Assembly (NCBI GenBank): GCA_029782145.1
Contig: JAKOVH010000012.1
Span: 1 to 64,000, forward strand
Source: Actinomycetes bacterium
GTDB lineage: Bacteria; Actinomycetota; Acidimicrobiia; Acidimicrobiales; Acidimicrobilacustridaceae
Length of the DNA stretch: 64,000 nucleotides
Direction: 5' to 3'
A model generated the notes under the pieces. That model made no database searches. It was not told the DNA's origin and saw nothing but the letters and a program-made list of their open reading frames with translations. Position 1 is the stretch's first letter. Each line of letters opens with the position of its first letter. This document shows, one piece after another, positions 40,233 to 48,027 of the stretch. The position numbers and the translations under genes are program-made.

Positions 40233-40990
40233 CGGGCCATCGCCACGGCGGCCACGGCCCAGGCGGCACCGGGCCAGGCGAGCGCGGGCCACCACCGGCG
40301 AGCGGTGGGCGCCGTGGTCACGGGCATGCGGCCGTCGAAGCCCCTCGCCAGCATGGCCTGGTGGACCCGTTCGCCCCGCTCGAACGACCGCACGAACAAC
40401 GAGCCGGCGGTGGCGGCCACCGCCCGGCCCTGCCAGATCCAGCGGGGGTCGTCCGCTCGCGACAGCCGGGCGAGCTGGAGGCGTCGCAGCTCGCCGGCCA
40501 CCACGTCGAGGTAGCGGAGCATGAAGGCGGCGATCGCCACGAGCGACGCAGGCATGCGCAGCTCCTCGAGCCCCACGAGGATCTCGGCCACCGCGGTCGA
40601 CCACGCCAGCACGGCGGTGGCGAGCACGCCGAGGGTCGCCTTGGCCATGATCGACCACCCCGCCCACAGGCCCGGCACCGACAGCTCCACCCCGAGCACG
40701 GTGTGGAACGGCGCCCGCCCGAGGAACGGCAGCGCCAGGGCGAACGCCACGAACGGCACCTCGAGGGCCAGGCGACGCAGGAGCGCACCGAAGGGCATCC
40801 GGGCCAGCACGACGGCGAGCACCACCAGCCCGAGGTGGGCGCCGAACGCCCACACCTGCCGAGCCGGCGTGGCCACGACGGCGAACAGGAACGCCACCAG
40901 GCACACGACCTTCACGCCCGCATCGAGCCGGGACACCACCGACGCCGGCACGGCGCCGGCCCGCACGGCGTGGCCGTGGCCCCCGCTCAC
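40229..40990 (-). CDS. cbiQ: Cobalt/nickel ECF transporter transmembrane protein (CbiQ)
   Basis: A 253-residue T-component with about five helices: SRLDAGVKVVCLVAFLFAVVATP at the start, then LEELRMPASLVAIAAFMLRYLDVVAGELRRLQLARLSR, containing the coupling-helix region, and RSFERGERVHQAMLARGFDGRMP, the C-terminal coupling motif of the ECF T-subunit (ARG signature). GTG at 40990 overlaps the cbiN-like stop. Confidence 0.92.
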   Translation of the reverse strand: MSGGHGHAVRAGAVPASVVSRLDAGVKVVCLVAFLFAVVATPARQVWAFGAHLGLVVLAVVLARMPFGALLRRLALEVPFVAFALALPFLGRAPFHTVLGVELSVPGLWAGWSIMAKATLGVLATAVLAWSTAVAEILVGLEELRMPASLVAIAAFMLRYLDVVAGELRRLQLARLSRADDPRWIWQGRAVAATAGSLFVRSFERGERVHQAMLARGFDGRMPVTTAPTARRWWPALAWPGAAWAVAAVAMAR

Positions 40991-41319
40991 GCCTCGGCCT
41001 CGGCGACGGCCGCGAACCGGCGGCGACCGACCCGGCGGCGGGCCCACACCAGCCCGCCGCACATGGTGAACACCACGGCCACCCCGACCACGCCGGCCAC
41101 GCCCGTCGAGGTGCCCGGGTCGCCGATGCCCTTGGTCGAGTAGTCGGCCAGCGGCCCGTCGGCCAGCGCGTGGGGCGCCGCTCCCGCGTCGAGAGCCTGG
41201 TCGGTGACGACCTTCTCGAGCCCGTCGGGCTGGGAGCTGGCGAAGCGGCTCACGCCGAAGGCCAGGCCCACGGCCACCAGCAGCCCGCAGAGCACGAACA
41301 CCAGCGTGCGACGGCTCAC
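40987..41319 (-). CDS. CbiN-like PDGLE-domain protein
   Basis: A 110-residue two-helix protein. The first helix is LVFVLCGLLVAVGLAFGVSRFASS, then SQPDGLEKVV, the defining PDGLE motif of CbiN/NikN-like small subunits, a polar loop ending DYSTKGIGDPGTS, and a second helix GVAGVVGVAVVFTMCGGLVWA. It lies between cbiM and cbiQ with GTGA overlaps. Its role is to assist metal loading by CbiM. Confidence 0.88.
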   Translation of the reverse strand: MSRRTLVFVLCGLLVAVGLAFGVSRFASSQPDGLEKVVTDQALDAGAAPHALADGPLADYSTKGIGDPGTSTGVAGVVGVAVVFTMCGGLVWARRRVGRRRFAAVAEAEA

Positions 41320-41999
41320 GCGGCGACTGCCTCGTGCCCGCTCGCCCTTCGCCGGAGCTCGCCCGCCCCGTGGACCAGGTCGGGCCGGGCGCTCAGCACG
41401 GCGCCGACGGTGAGGGCGGTGATGGCCGCCTCTCCGAGGCCGATGAGCACGTGGACCCCGACCATGGCGGTGAGCACCGTGCCGATGGGCGCCGCGTGGT
41501 TGCCGCCGACGGCGTACTCCAAGGTGAAGGCGACGGAGGCGAGCACCACCGAGGCGAAGGCGGCGAGGGCGGTGGCCGCCAGGAGCCCCCTGCGGGTGCC
41601 GGGGAGCAGCCTGCGGGCGACCCAGAACAGGCCGTAGCCGAGCACGGCGGGCACGATCGCCATGTTGAGGACGTTCACCCCCAGGGCGCTGATGCCGCCG
41701 TCGGCGAAGAGGAGGGCCTGGACCACCAGCACCGTCGTGACCGCCAACGAGCCCAGCCACGGGCCCACGAGCACGGCGGCGAGCAGACCTCCGAGCAGGT
41801 GGCCGGACGTGCCGCTGGCCACCGGGAAGTTGAGCATCTGGGCGGCGAACACGAAGGCGGCGACGAGCCCGGTCAGCGGCGCCCGGGCCTCGAGGGCCTC
41901 GGCGCGGGCGGCACGCAGCGACAGCGCGACGGCCCCGACGGCCGCCACCCCGGCGGCCAGCGATGTCGGCGCGTCGACGACGCCGTCCGGTACGTGCAC
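41316..41999 (-). CDS. cbiM: Cobalt/nickel ECF transporter substrate-binding membrane protein (CbiM)
   Basis: A 227-residue S-component. The N-terminus VHVPDGVVDAPTS contains the conserved metal-binding His right after the start (processed Met-His). FVFAAQMLNFPVASGTSGHLLGG includes the family's second His motif. About six helices follow. The GTG at 41999 has AGGAGGGAGGGCG before it; this ribosome site overlaps the right end of the palindromic operator at 42008-42030, so metal-dependent repression is likely. Co versus Ni cannot be decided. Confidence 0.93.
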   Translation of the reverse strand: MHVPDGVVDAPTSLAAGVAAVGAVALSLRAARAEALEARAPLTGLVAAFVFAAQMLNFPVASGTSGHLLGGLLAAVLVGPWLGSLAVTTVLVVQALLFADGGISALGVNVLNMAIVPAVLGYGLFWVARRLLPGTRRGLLAATALAAFASVVLASVAFTLEYAVGGNHAAPIGTVLTAMVGVHVLIGLGEAAITALTVGAVLSARPDLVHGAGELRRRASGHEAVAA

Positions 42000-42007
42000 C
42001 GCCCTCC

Positions 42008-42030
42008 CTCCTGCGAACGCTTCGCAGGAG
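42008..42030. promoter_or_regulatory. Perfect 10-bp-arm palindrome between cbiM and the Fur-family gene
   Basis: CTCCTGCGAA (42008-42017) and TTCGCAGGAG (42021-42030) flank CGC. The TGCGAA..TTCGCA core resembles Zur/Nur-type sites. It covers the cbiM ribosome site and lies 45 bp before the regulator's start. Confidence 0.75.
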
Positions 42031-42074
42031 TCTGGCACACCCCCTCGGCCGGACGAGCCGTGCATACTCGGGCG

Positions 42075-42515
42075 ATGCGCCCGCAGGCCGACACCGTCGA
42101 CGAGCTGATGGCCCGCCTGCGGGCGAAGGGCCAGCGGGCGACGTCGGCTCGCCGGGCCGTGCTCGCCGAGATCGTGGCGGCCGGGTCGGTGCACCTGACG
42201 GCGGAGGACCTGGCCCGGCGGATCGCGGCACAGCACCCCGACACCCACCTGTCGACCATCTACCGTACCCTCGAGGCCCTCACCCAGGCCGGGATCCTCT
42301 CCGTCGCCCGCTTCCGCGACGAGCCGACGACCTACCACCTCACCGACGACGTCCACCACCATGCGGTGTGCTCGACGTGCGGCGCGACCATCGACCTGCC
42401 CCCGAGCGTGCTCGACCCGCTGTGCCGGCAGCTGCTCGACGACCACGGCTTCGTCGCCAACCCGCACCACCTCACCATCGGCGGCACCTGCGCCCGCTGC
42501 GCGGCCGAGGCCTGA
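42075..42515 (+). CDS. Fur-family metalloregulator (Nur/Zur-like)
   Basis: A 146-residue Fur-family protein: winged-helix region RATSARRAVLAEIVAAGSVHLTAEDLARRI and THLSTIYRTLEALTQAGILSVARF, then the metal-site segment VHHHAVCSTCGATIDLP with the His cluster and CxxC, and a C-terminal CARC forming the structural Zn site with it. Being divergent from cbiMNQO over a perfect palindrome, it likely senses Ni or Co and represses uptake; Zn is possible. A CATACT box at 42063-42068 puts transcription start at about the ATG, so the mRNA may be leaderless. Confidence 0.88.
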   Translation: MRPQADTVDELMARLRAKGQRATSARRAVLAEIVAAGSVHLTAEDLARRIAAQHPDTHLSTIYRTLEALTQAGILSVARFRDEPTTYHLTDDVHHHAVCSTCGATIDLPPSVLDPLCRQLLDDHGFVANPHHLTIGGTCARCAAEA

Positions 42516-42590
42516 GACGATCGACCCCGACCCGGACGGCAACCAGCGCGCCGGCCGGTCGGTCGGCGGTCGAGCGGCGGAGGCGGCGGC

Positions 42591-44297
42591 CTAGCGGCCG
42601 GTGGGGTGCCCGACCGCGGCGCGGCCTCGCGGCTCGCGCCCCTCGGCGGCGAAGAGCCGGTGGACGAGCTGGACGGCGATCGAGCCCTCGCCGACGGCCG
42701 ACGCGACCCGCCGGACCGCCCCGTGCCGGACGTCGCCGCCGGCGAACACGCCGGGCATGCTCGTCTCGAGCGGGAACGGGCTGCGCTCGAGCGGCCACGC
42801 GCCCGGCGGGAGGTCCGCCCCGGTGAGGACGAACCCTTGGGCGTCGCGCCGGATGTCGGGCGGCAGCCAGTCGGTGTAGGGGTCGGCGCCGATCAGCAGG
42901 AAGAGGGCCTGGGCGTCGACGGTCGTCTCCTCACCGGAGGGCAGGTCGCGGACGACCAGGTGCTCGAGACGGCCGACCCCGTCGCCGCCGACCACCTCGG
43001 TGCGCACGCGCACCTCGATGTTGTCGGTGGCCTCGATCTGGCCGACGAGGTACTCCGACATCCCGCTGCGCAGGGAGTCCCCTCGCACCACGAGGGTGAC
43101 GTGCCGGGCGTAGCGGGCGAGGTGCAACGCAGCCTGGCCCGCGGAGTTGGCCCCTCCCACGACGAACACGTCGCAGCCGGCCAGCGCCGGTGCCTCCGAC
43201 GTGGGCCCCCCGTAGAACACGCCCGCCCCGCTCAGCGCCTCGAGCGCGGGGACGCCGAGGCGGCGGTACCGGGCGCCCATGGCGAGCAGCACGGCGGTGG
43301 CCCGGACCCGGTCGCCGTCGGCGAGCGCCACGACGACGTGGTCGTCGTCGCGCTCGATGCCCTGGACGGTCTGCATGAAGGCGAACTGGGCGCCGAAGAT
43401 CCACGCCTGGTCGTAGGCCTCCCGGGCGAGCTGGCGACCGCTGACGCCCCTCGGGAAGCCGAGGTAGTTCCGGATGAGCGAGCTGGACGTCGCCTGGCCT
43501 CCGATGCCGCCGCGGTCGATCACCACGGTGCTCAGCCCCTCGGAGGCGCCGTAGACCGCGGCGGACAGCCCGGCCGGTCCCGCGCCCACGATGAGGAGGT
43601 CGAACACCTCGTCGGTGAGCGTCACCGGCGCGCCGCTGGCGATGGCGATCTCGGCGTTGGTGGGGTTGGTGAGCACGGCGCCGTTGGGGAACACCATGAT
43701 GGGCAGATGGGCGCCGTCGCCGGCCGCGGCCACGAGGGCGCGGCCCTCGGCCGAGTCCGCCAGGCAGAAGTTGTGCGGGATGGCGCACTGCTGGAGCGCC
43801 TCGCGCAGCTCGTAGGCCCGACCCGACCAGGACTCGCCCACGATGTGCACCGTGTAGGGCGCCGACCGGTGGGCCTCGGCCCAGTCGAGCAAGAGGCCGG
43901 AGATCGACTGGTTGAACAGCTCGTCGGGTGAGCCCATCGGGCGCAGGACGTAGTGGTCGAAGCGGCCATGGGCGACACCGTCGAAGATGGCCTCGCCCGT
44001 CGGGTTCTGGCCCCAGTCGCCCCACTCGACGAGCAGCGCCCGCCGGGCGTGGGGGTGCAACGGCCGGACCTCGTCGAGCAGCTGGCTGCCGGTCGTGCCG
44101 GGGAGCGACTGCGCGGCCAGCACCACCGCCACGGCCACGCCGTCGGCGGCCCACTCCTCGAGCCGCTGCCGCGCCTGCTCGGGTGATCGCACGCACACCA
44201 CGTCGTAGTGGCGCCCGTAGCGCTCGTCGAGCTCCTGCTCGACCGCGCCCAAGCCCTGCGCGTCGTCGTCGACTGCGAGCAGAACCGGACGGTCCAC
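42591..44297 (-). CDS. Fused receiver-like/glutaredoxin-like/thioredoxin-reductase-like oxidoreductase
   Basis: A 568-residue three-part protein. Residues 1-125: receiver-like domain (VLLAVDDDAQGL). Residues 150-225: a thioredoxin/glutaredoxin-like segment (YTVHIVGESWSGRAYELREALQQ, with CAIPHNF). Residues 235-560: an FAD/NAD(P) oxidoreductase of thioredoxin-reductase type (DLLIVGAGPAGLSAAVYGASEG, GGIGGQAT, FVVGGANSAGQAALHLA and GVFAGGDVR). The redox CxxC of real thioredoxin reductases is replaced (GVFYGGPTSEA), so it cannot reduce thioredoxin in the usual way. GTG start at 44297. It follows the response regulator by 16 bp and is probably in its operon. Confidence 0.85.
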   Translation of the reverse strand: MDRPVLLAVDDDAQGLGAVEQELDERYGRHYDVVCVRSPEQARQRLEEWAADGVAVAVVLAAQSLPGTTGSQLLDEVRPLHPHARRALLVEWGDWGQNPTGEAIFDGVAHGRFDHYVLRPMGSPDELFNQSISGLLLDWAEAHRSAPYTVHIVGESWSGRAYELREALQQCAIPHNFCLADSAEGRALVAAAGDGAHLPIMVFPNGAVLTNPTNAEIAIASGAPVTLTDEVFDLLIVGAGPAGLSAAVYGASEGLSTVVIDRGGIGGQATSSSLIRNYLGFPRGVSGRQLAREAYDQAWIFGAQFAFMQTVQGIERDDDHVVVALADGDRVRATAVLLAMGARYRRLGVPALEALSGAGVFYGGPTSEAPALAGCDVFVVGGANSAGQAALHLARYARHVTLVVRGDSLRSGMSEYLVGQIEATDNIEVRVRTEVVGGDGVGRLEHLVVRDLPSGEETTVDAQALFLLIGADPYTDWLPPDIRRDAQGFVLTGADLPPGAWPLERSPFPLETSMPGVFAGGDVRHGAVRRVASAVGEGSIAVQLVHRLFAAEGREPRGRAAVGHPTGR

Positions 44298-44313
44298 GGG
44301 CCGCGACTGTAGG

Positions 44314-44985
44314 TCAGGACCCCGGCCCGTCGCCGGAGGACCCGGCGCCGCCGTAGCCGGCGTCACGGGCGCGAGCCACCGCCGCCGCCCGGTCGCTGAC
44401 CCCGAGCTTGGTGAAGAGGATCGACACGTAGTTCCTCACCGTCTTCTCGCTCAGGTAGGCGCGCGCGGCGATCTCGGCGTTGGTCAGGCCCCGAGCCAGC
44501 AGGCCCAGGACCTCGTCCTCGCGCTCGGTCAACCCGTCGATCGACGGCCGGTCACGTCCCGTCGAGCTGGCGGCCGCCAGCACCCGATCGGCGACACCGG
44601 CACCGAACACGGCGCTGCCGTGCATCACCGTGTCGACCGCCTGGCGGATCTCCGACGGTGACGACTCCTTCAACAGGTAGCCCCGTGCGCCGGCGCGCAG
44701 CGCGGCTTTCACCGACTCGTCGTCGGCCAGCATGGTGAGGACGAGCACGGCCACCCGGGGGCACGCCTCGGCGATGCGGCGCGTCGCCTCGATCCCGCCG
44801 ATGCCGGGCATGTGCAGGTCCATCAGCACGACGTCGGGATCGGTCCGCCGGACCACCTCGACGGCCTCCTCGCCGGTCGCGGCCTGGCCGACGACCTCGG
44901 CGACGTCGCCCGACAGGCACGTGACCAGCCCCTCTCGGAACATGGGGTGGTCGTCGACGACGACGCGAGGCACGGTCGTGGTCAT
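44314..44985 (-). CDS. NarL/LuxR-family response regulator
   Basis: A 223-residue response regulator. The receiver has VVVDDHPMFREGL, the phospho-acceptor in VVLMDLHMPGIGG and the Lys in YLLKESS. A LuxR-type HTH is at the C-terminus (LTEREDEVLGLLARGLTNAEIAARAYLSEKTVRNYVSILFTKLGV). Its ATG overlaps the kinase stop (ATGA). It likely binds the GTCCCG/CGGGAC half-sites upstream of the kinase gene. Confidence 0.93.
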   Translation of the reverse strand: MTTTVPRVVVDDHPMFREGLVTCLSGDVAEVVGQAATGEEAVEVVRRTDPDVVLMDLHMPGIGGIEATRRIAEACPRVAVLVLTMLADDESVKAALRAGARGYLLKESSPSEIRQAVDTVMHGSAVFGAGVADRVLAAASSTGRDRPSIDGLTEREDEVLGLLARGLTNAEIAARAYLSEKTVRNYVSILFTKLGVSDRAAAVARARDAGYGGAGSSGDGPGS

Positions 44986-47015
44986 CGCTCGCCCGCCCCC
45001 TGCGGCAGGCGCACCCGGACCGAGGTGCCCGCGCCGGGCGACGACTCGATCGCGAGCGACCCGCCGAGCTCGTCGACCCGCTGCTGCATCGACCGCAGCC
45101 CGACCCCTCCTGCCGCGCCGGGCTCGAAGCCGCGGCCGTCGTCGCGGACGGTCAGGTCGACGTCGCCGTTGACCCGCAGCGAGAGGTCGCACCGCACGGC
45201 GTCGGCGTGGCGGGCGACGTTGGCCAGGGCCTCTCCGGCGATGCGGAACACGGCGACCTCGACGGCGGCGGGCAGCGGCGCGCCGGAGGCCATCTCCACG
45301 TCGAACGCCACGTCCAGCCCGCCGGCGCGGAACCGCTCGGCCAGGTGGTCGAGGGCGCGGGGCAACCCGAAGGTCTCCAGCTCCGGGACGCCGAGGTCCT
45401 CCACCACGGCCCGCACGTCGGCGACGGCGGCGCGGATCCGCCCGGCGAGCTGCTCGAGGATCGCCCCGGCCGTGTCGGGGTCGGCCCGCAGCAGCTCCCG
45501 GGACCGGTCGGCCTGCAGGGCCATCGCCGCCAGCGACGGCCCCAGCCCGTCGTGCAGGTCGTGGCGCAGGCGCCGGCGTTCCTCCTCCCTCGCCACCACC
45601 AACCGCTCGCGGGAGCGCACCAGGTCGTCGGTGAGCTGGTGGGCGTGCACGATGACCGCGAGCTGGCGCGACACCTCGGCCAGCGTCCGGCGGGCCCGGG
45701 CCGTCAGGGGGGCGCCGGGGAGGGGCACCACCTCGAGCAGGCCGACCTCGCGCCCCCGGAAGCTCAGCTCGAACCGCTCGGCCGCCACCGCGCTCGCCCC
45801 GGCCGCGCCGTCGCCCGCCCGGGCGAGCACGGTGGGGCCGACCCGCACGCATGCGCTCGCCAGCCGGAGCGCGCTCACGAGCGTCTCGACCGCCGAGGGC
45901 AGCGCGTCGTCGCGGTCGGCGACGGCGTCGAGGCGCTCACCGAGCACCCGCAGCACCGCCGCCGGATCGTCGCGGTGGCCGTACACGACCTGGTTCGCCC
46001 AGCTGTCGAGCCGGCGTCGCAGCGGCATGGCGGCCACCGCCACCAGCGCCGTGGCCAGCAGCGGCGCGCCGGTCGTGGCGCCCAGGACGCCCCCGAGCAC
46101 GACGATGACGGCGACGTAGGTGCACACCACGATGACGGTGAGCGCCCCGAAGACGAGCGAGCGGTTCAGCACCACGTCGATGTCCCACAGCCCGTGGCGC
46201 ACCACGGCCACCGCCGCACCAGCGACGAGCGGCAGCGTCGACAGGGCGATGAGCACCCCGCCCCCGCTCCCGGCGGCGAACGCCCCCACCAGCAGGGCGA
46301 CGGTGCCGGCGGCGCCGAGGCCCAGCCACTGCAGCTGCGCCCGCTCGACCGCGTCGGCCCGCCGGTAGCGGGCCACGACCGAGGCCACGGACCCGACCAG
46401 GGCGAGCAGGCCGAGCACCGCCCCCACGCCCTGCAGCACGGGGGCGCCCGACCAGGTGGGCAGCGGCGAGCGGTAGCCGGGCGGGTACGACGACACGTCG
46501 GATGCGGACGGCTCGATCACCAGCCACCCCAGCCCGCTCACGGCGGCGGCGCCGACCGCGGTCCACGCCACGGGTCGCCACCTGCGTGAGGGGAGTCGAC
46601 CGTCGGGCGAGAGGAGCAGCACCGAGGTGGGCACCAGCCAGTACACGGCGATCGCCGCCCACTCCGCCAGCCACAGCACGATCGAGGCGCCGGGCATCGG
46701 CCACTGGCCCCACACACCGGCGAGGCCCCACCCCTCGGCGAGCAGCGATCCGCCGAACACCGCGCCGAAGCCCAGCCAGATCCAGCCGAGGCGGTTCTCG
46801 GGCTGGGACGCCGCGCACACCGCGCCCAGGCCGGCGAAGCCGAGGGCGGCGACGAGCCGGTAGAGGGCGAAGCGGTCGACGTAGCCGGCCACCGGCACGG
46901 ACGAGAGGGCGACCTCGAAGACCAGCGAGGCCAGCGTGGCGGCGGCGATCGCCGCGCCGAGGGCGATCGCCAGCCGGCGCCGCCCCCGCCTATCCCCGTT
47001 CCCCGCTCGCCTCAC
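44982..47015 (-). CDS. Membrane sensor histidine kinase (HisKA_3 type)
   Basis: A 677-residue kinase. About eight N-terminal helices (residues 20-330) form a membrane sensor. A GAF-like region follows (VLGERLDAVADRDDALPSAVETLVSALRLA onward), then the dimerisation/phospho-acceptor box EEERRRLRHDLHDGLGPSLAAMA, and an ATPase with VEVAVFRIAGEALANVARHA, VRDDGRGF and GVGLRSMQQRVDELGG. The preferred start is GTG at 47015; the open frame upstream crosses the half-site array. Sensor ligand is unknown; the coupled TrxR-like fusion suggests a redox or gas stimulus, as in NreB/DevS-like systems (inference). Confidence 0.88.
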   Translation of the reverse strand: MRRAGNGDRRGRRRLAIALGAAIAAATLASLVFEVALSSVPVAGYVDRFALYRLVAALGFAGLGAVCAASQPENRLGWIWLGFGAVFGGSLLAEGWGLAGVWGQWPMPGASIVLWLAEWAAIAVYWLVPTSVLLLSPDGRLPSRRWRPVAWTAVGAAAVSGLGWLVIEPSASDVSSYPPGYRSPLPTWSGAPVLQGVGAVLGLLALVGSVASVVARYRRADAVERAQLQWLGLGAAGTVALLVGAFAAGSGGGVLIALSTLPLVAGAAVAVVRHGLWDIDVVLNRSLVFGALTVIVVCTYVAVIVVLGGVLGATTGAPLLATALVAVAAMPLRRRLDSWANQVVYGHRDDPAAVLRVLGERLDAVADRDDALPSAVETLVSALRLASACVRVGPTVLARAGDGAAGASAVAAERFELSFRGREVGLLEVVPLPGAPLTARARRTLAEVSRQLAVIVHAHQLTDDLVRSRERLVVAREEERRRLRHDLHDGLGPSLAAMALQADRSRELLRADPDTAGAILEQLAGRIRAAVADVRAVVEDLGVPELETFGLPRALDHLAERFRAGGLDVAFDVEMASGAPLPAAVEVAVFRIAGEALANVARHADAVRCDLSLRVNGDVDLTVRDDGRGFEPGAAGGVGLRSMQQRVDELGGSLAIESSPGAGTSVRVRLPQGAGER

Positions 47016-47038
47016 CGCTCCATGTTCGCTCCGCCGGC

Positions 47039-47145
47039 GTCCCGGCGTCACGGGACACCACGTCCCGAAGGCGCGGGACACCCCACGAAGCTGTGCCCGG
47101 CGAGCGTCCCCCGGCGCGTCCCGGAGCTCGGGACCGCGGAGGGAC
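47039..47145. promoter_or_regulatory. Array of GTCCCG/CGGGAC half-sites upstream of the two-component system
   Basis: Half-sites alternate in direction: GTCCCG 47039, CGGGAC 47051, GTCCCG 47062, CGGGAC 47074, GTCCCG 47118, CGGGAC 47129 and GGGAC 47141, with a further GTCCC near 47106. The first two GTCCCG-N6-CGGGAC units repeat exactly 23 bp apart. The array lies between the kinase gene (minus) and the membrane/cupredoxin genes (plus), a layout expected for multiple response-regulator dimers. Confidence 0.65.
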
Positions 47146-47227
47146 CCCCACGTCATGACGCCCGGGCCGGCGACCCCGACGATGCGCTGGACGACCACGA
47201 CGGGTCGTCCGGACAAGGAGGCAGCTC

Positions 47228-47638
47228 ATGGCCACGATCGAAGTGATCCCATCTCCCGACACCGACGCGACGGTGCGCCGACCGCGCCTGGCCCTGTGGG
47301 CCACCAGCGCCATCTGCAGCTTCCTCGCCTTCATCTCCATCGTCGGCTCGTTGATGTTCAGCTTCACGCTGGGCACGGTGGCGGGCTACCTGGGCGGCGT
47401 GGTGCTCATCCTCGGGGGCATCGGGCTGGCCTTCTGCGGGGTCGCCCTCCACCGGGGCGGTCGGGGCGTCTACCGCCTCGCCGTCGGGCTCGCCGCGGCC
47501 GAGCTGGCGTGGTGTTCCTACAAGGTCTTCATCTACGGCGAGACCGAGAGCACGCTCTTCTTCGTCCTCGCCGTCGCCCTCGCCGCCCTGCTGGCGCTGC
47601 CGTCGGTGCGCCGGTTCGCGCTGCGGAGCGGGTCGTGA
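47228..47638 (+). CDS. Four-helix membrane protein
   Basis: A 136-residue protein with a short polar N-terminus and four hydrophobic helices (LALWATSAICSFLAFISIVGSLMFSF, VAGYLGGVVLILGGIGLAFCGVAL, VYRLAVGLAAAELAWCSYKVFIYG and STLFFVLAVALAALLALPSV). I do not recognise the family. ACAAGGAGGCAGCTC is a strong ribosome site. Its stop overlaps the cupredoxin start, so the two are co-translated, and the half-site array is immediately upstream. A role in anchoring or servicing the copper protein is inference. Confidence 0.8.
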   Translation: MATIEVIPSPDTDATVRRPRLALWATSAICSFLAFISIVGSLMFSFTLGTVAGYLGGVVLILGGIGLAFCGVALHRGGRGVYRLAVGLAAAELAWCSYKVFIYGETESTLFFVLAVALAALLALPSVRRFALRSGS

Positions 47639-48027
47639 AGCGCGTGGCGCAGGGCCTGCTCGGCGTGCTGGCCCTCACCGCCGCCGTGATCGCCGGGGTC
47701 GTCGTGTACCACCAGCACAGCTCGATCGGCGCTCCGGTCGCCGGCGCCACCGAGGTGACCGTCGACCTCGACGGCTTCAGCCCCCGTGCGGTCGAGGTGG
47801 CGGTGGGCACCACCGTGACGTGGCGCTTCGACGACAACATCGAGCACGACGTGGCCGGTGACGGCTTCCGCTCGCCGCGGATGCGCCACGGCACCTGGTC
47901 GCACACCTTCACCGAGCCGGGCACCTACGACTACAAGTGCTCGTTGCACCCCATCATGCGAGGCCGGGTGATCGTCACCGACGCGCCCGGCGCGGCCGGC
48001 GGGCTTGGGCCGCAGGCCTCTCGCTAG
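47635..48027 (+). CDS. Membrane-anchored cupredoxin (plastocyanin-like)
   Basis: A 130-residue protein with an N-terminal signal-anchor (VAQGLLGVLALTAAVIAGVVVY) and one cupredoxin domain: EVTVDLDGFSPRAVEVAVGTTVTWRF, then IEHDVAGDGF (His ligand) and YDYKCSLHPIMRGRVIVT, giving the Cys, His and Met of a type 1 copper site. It should be exported and act as a small electron carrier or copper handler. GTG at 47635 overlaps the previous stop (GTGA). It is convergent with the DUF1214-like gene (4-bp overlap). Confidence 0.9.
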   Translation: MKRVAQGLLGVLALTAAVIAGVVVYHQHSSIGAPVAGATEVTVDLDGFSPRAVEVAVGTTVTWRFDDNIEHDVAGDGFRSPRMRHGTWSHTFTEPGTYDYKCSLHPIMRGRVIVTDAPGAAGGLGPQASR

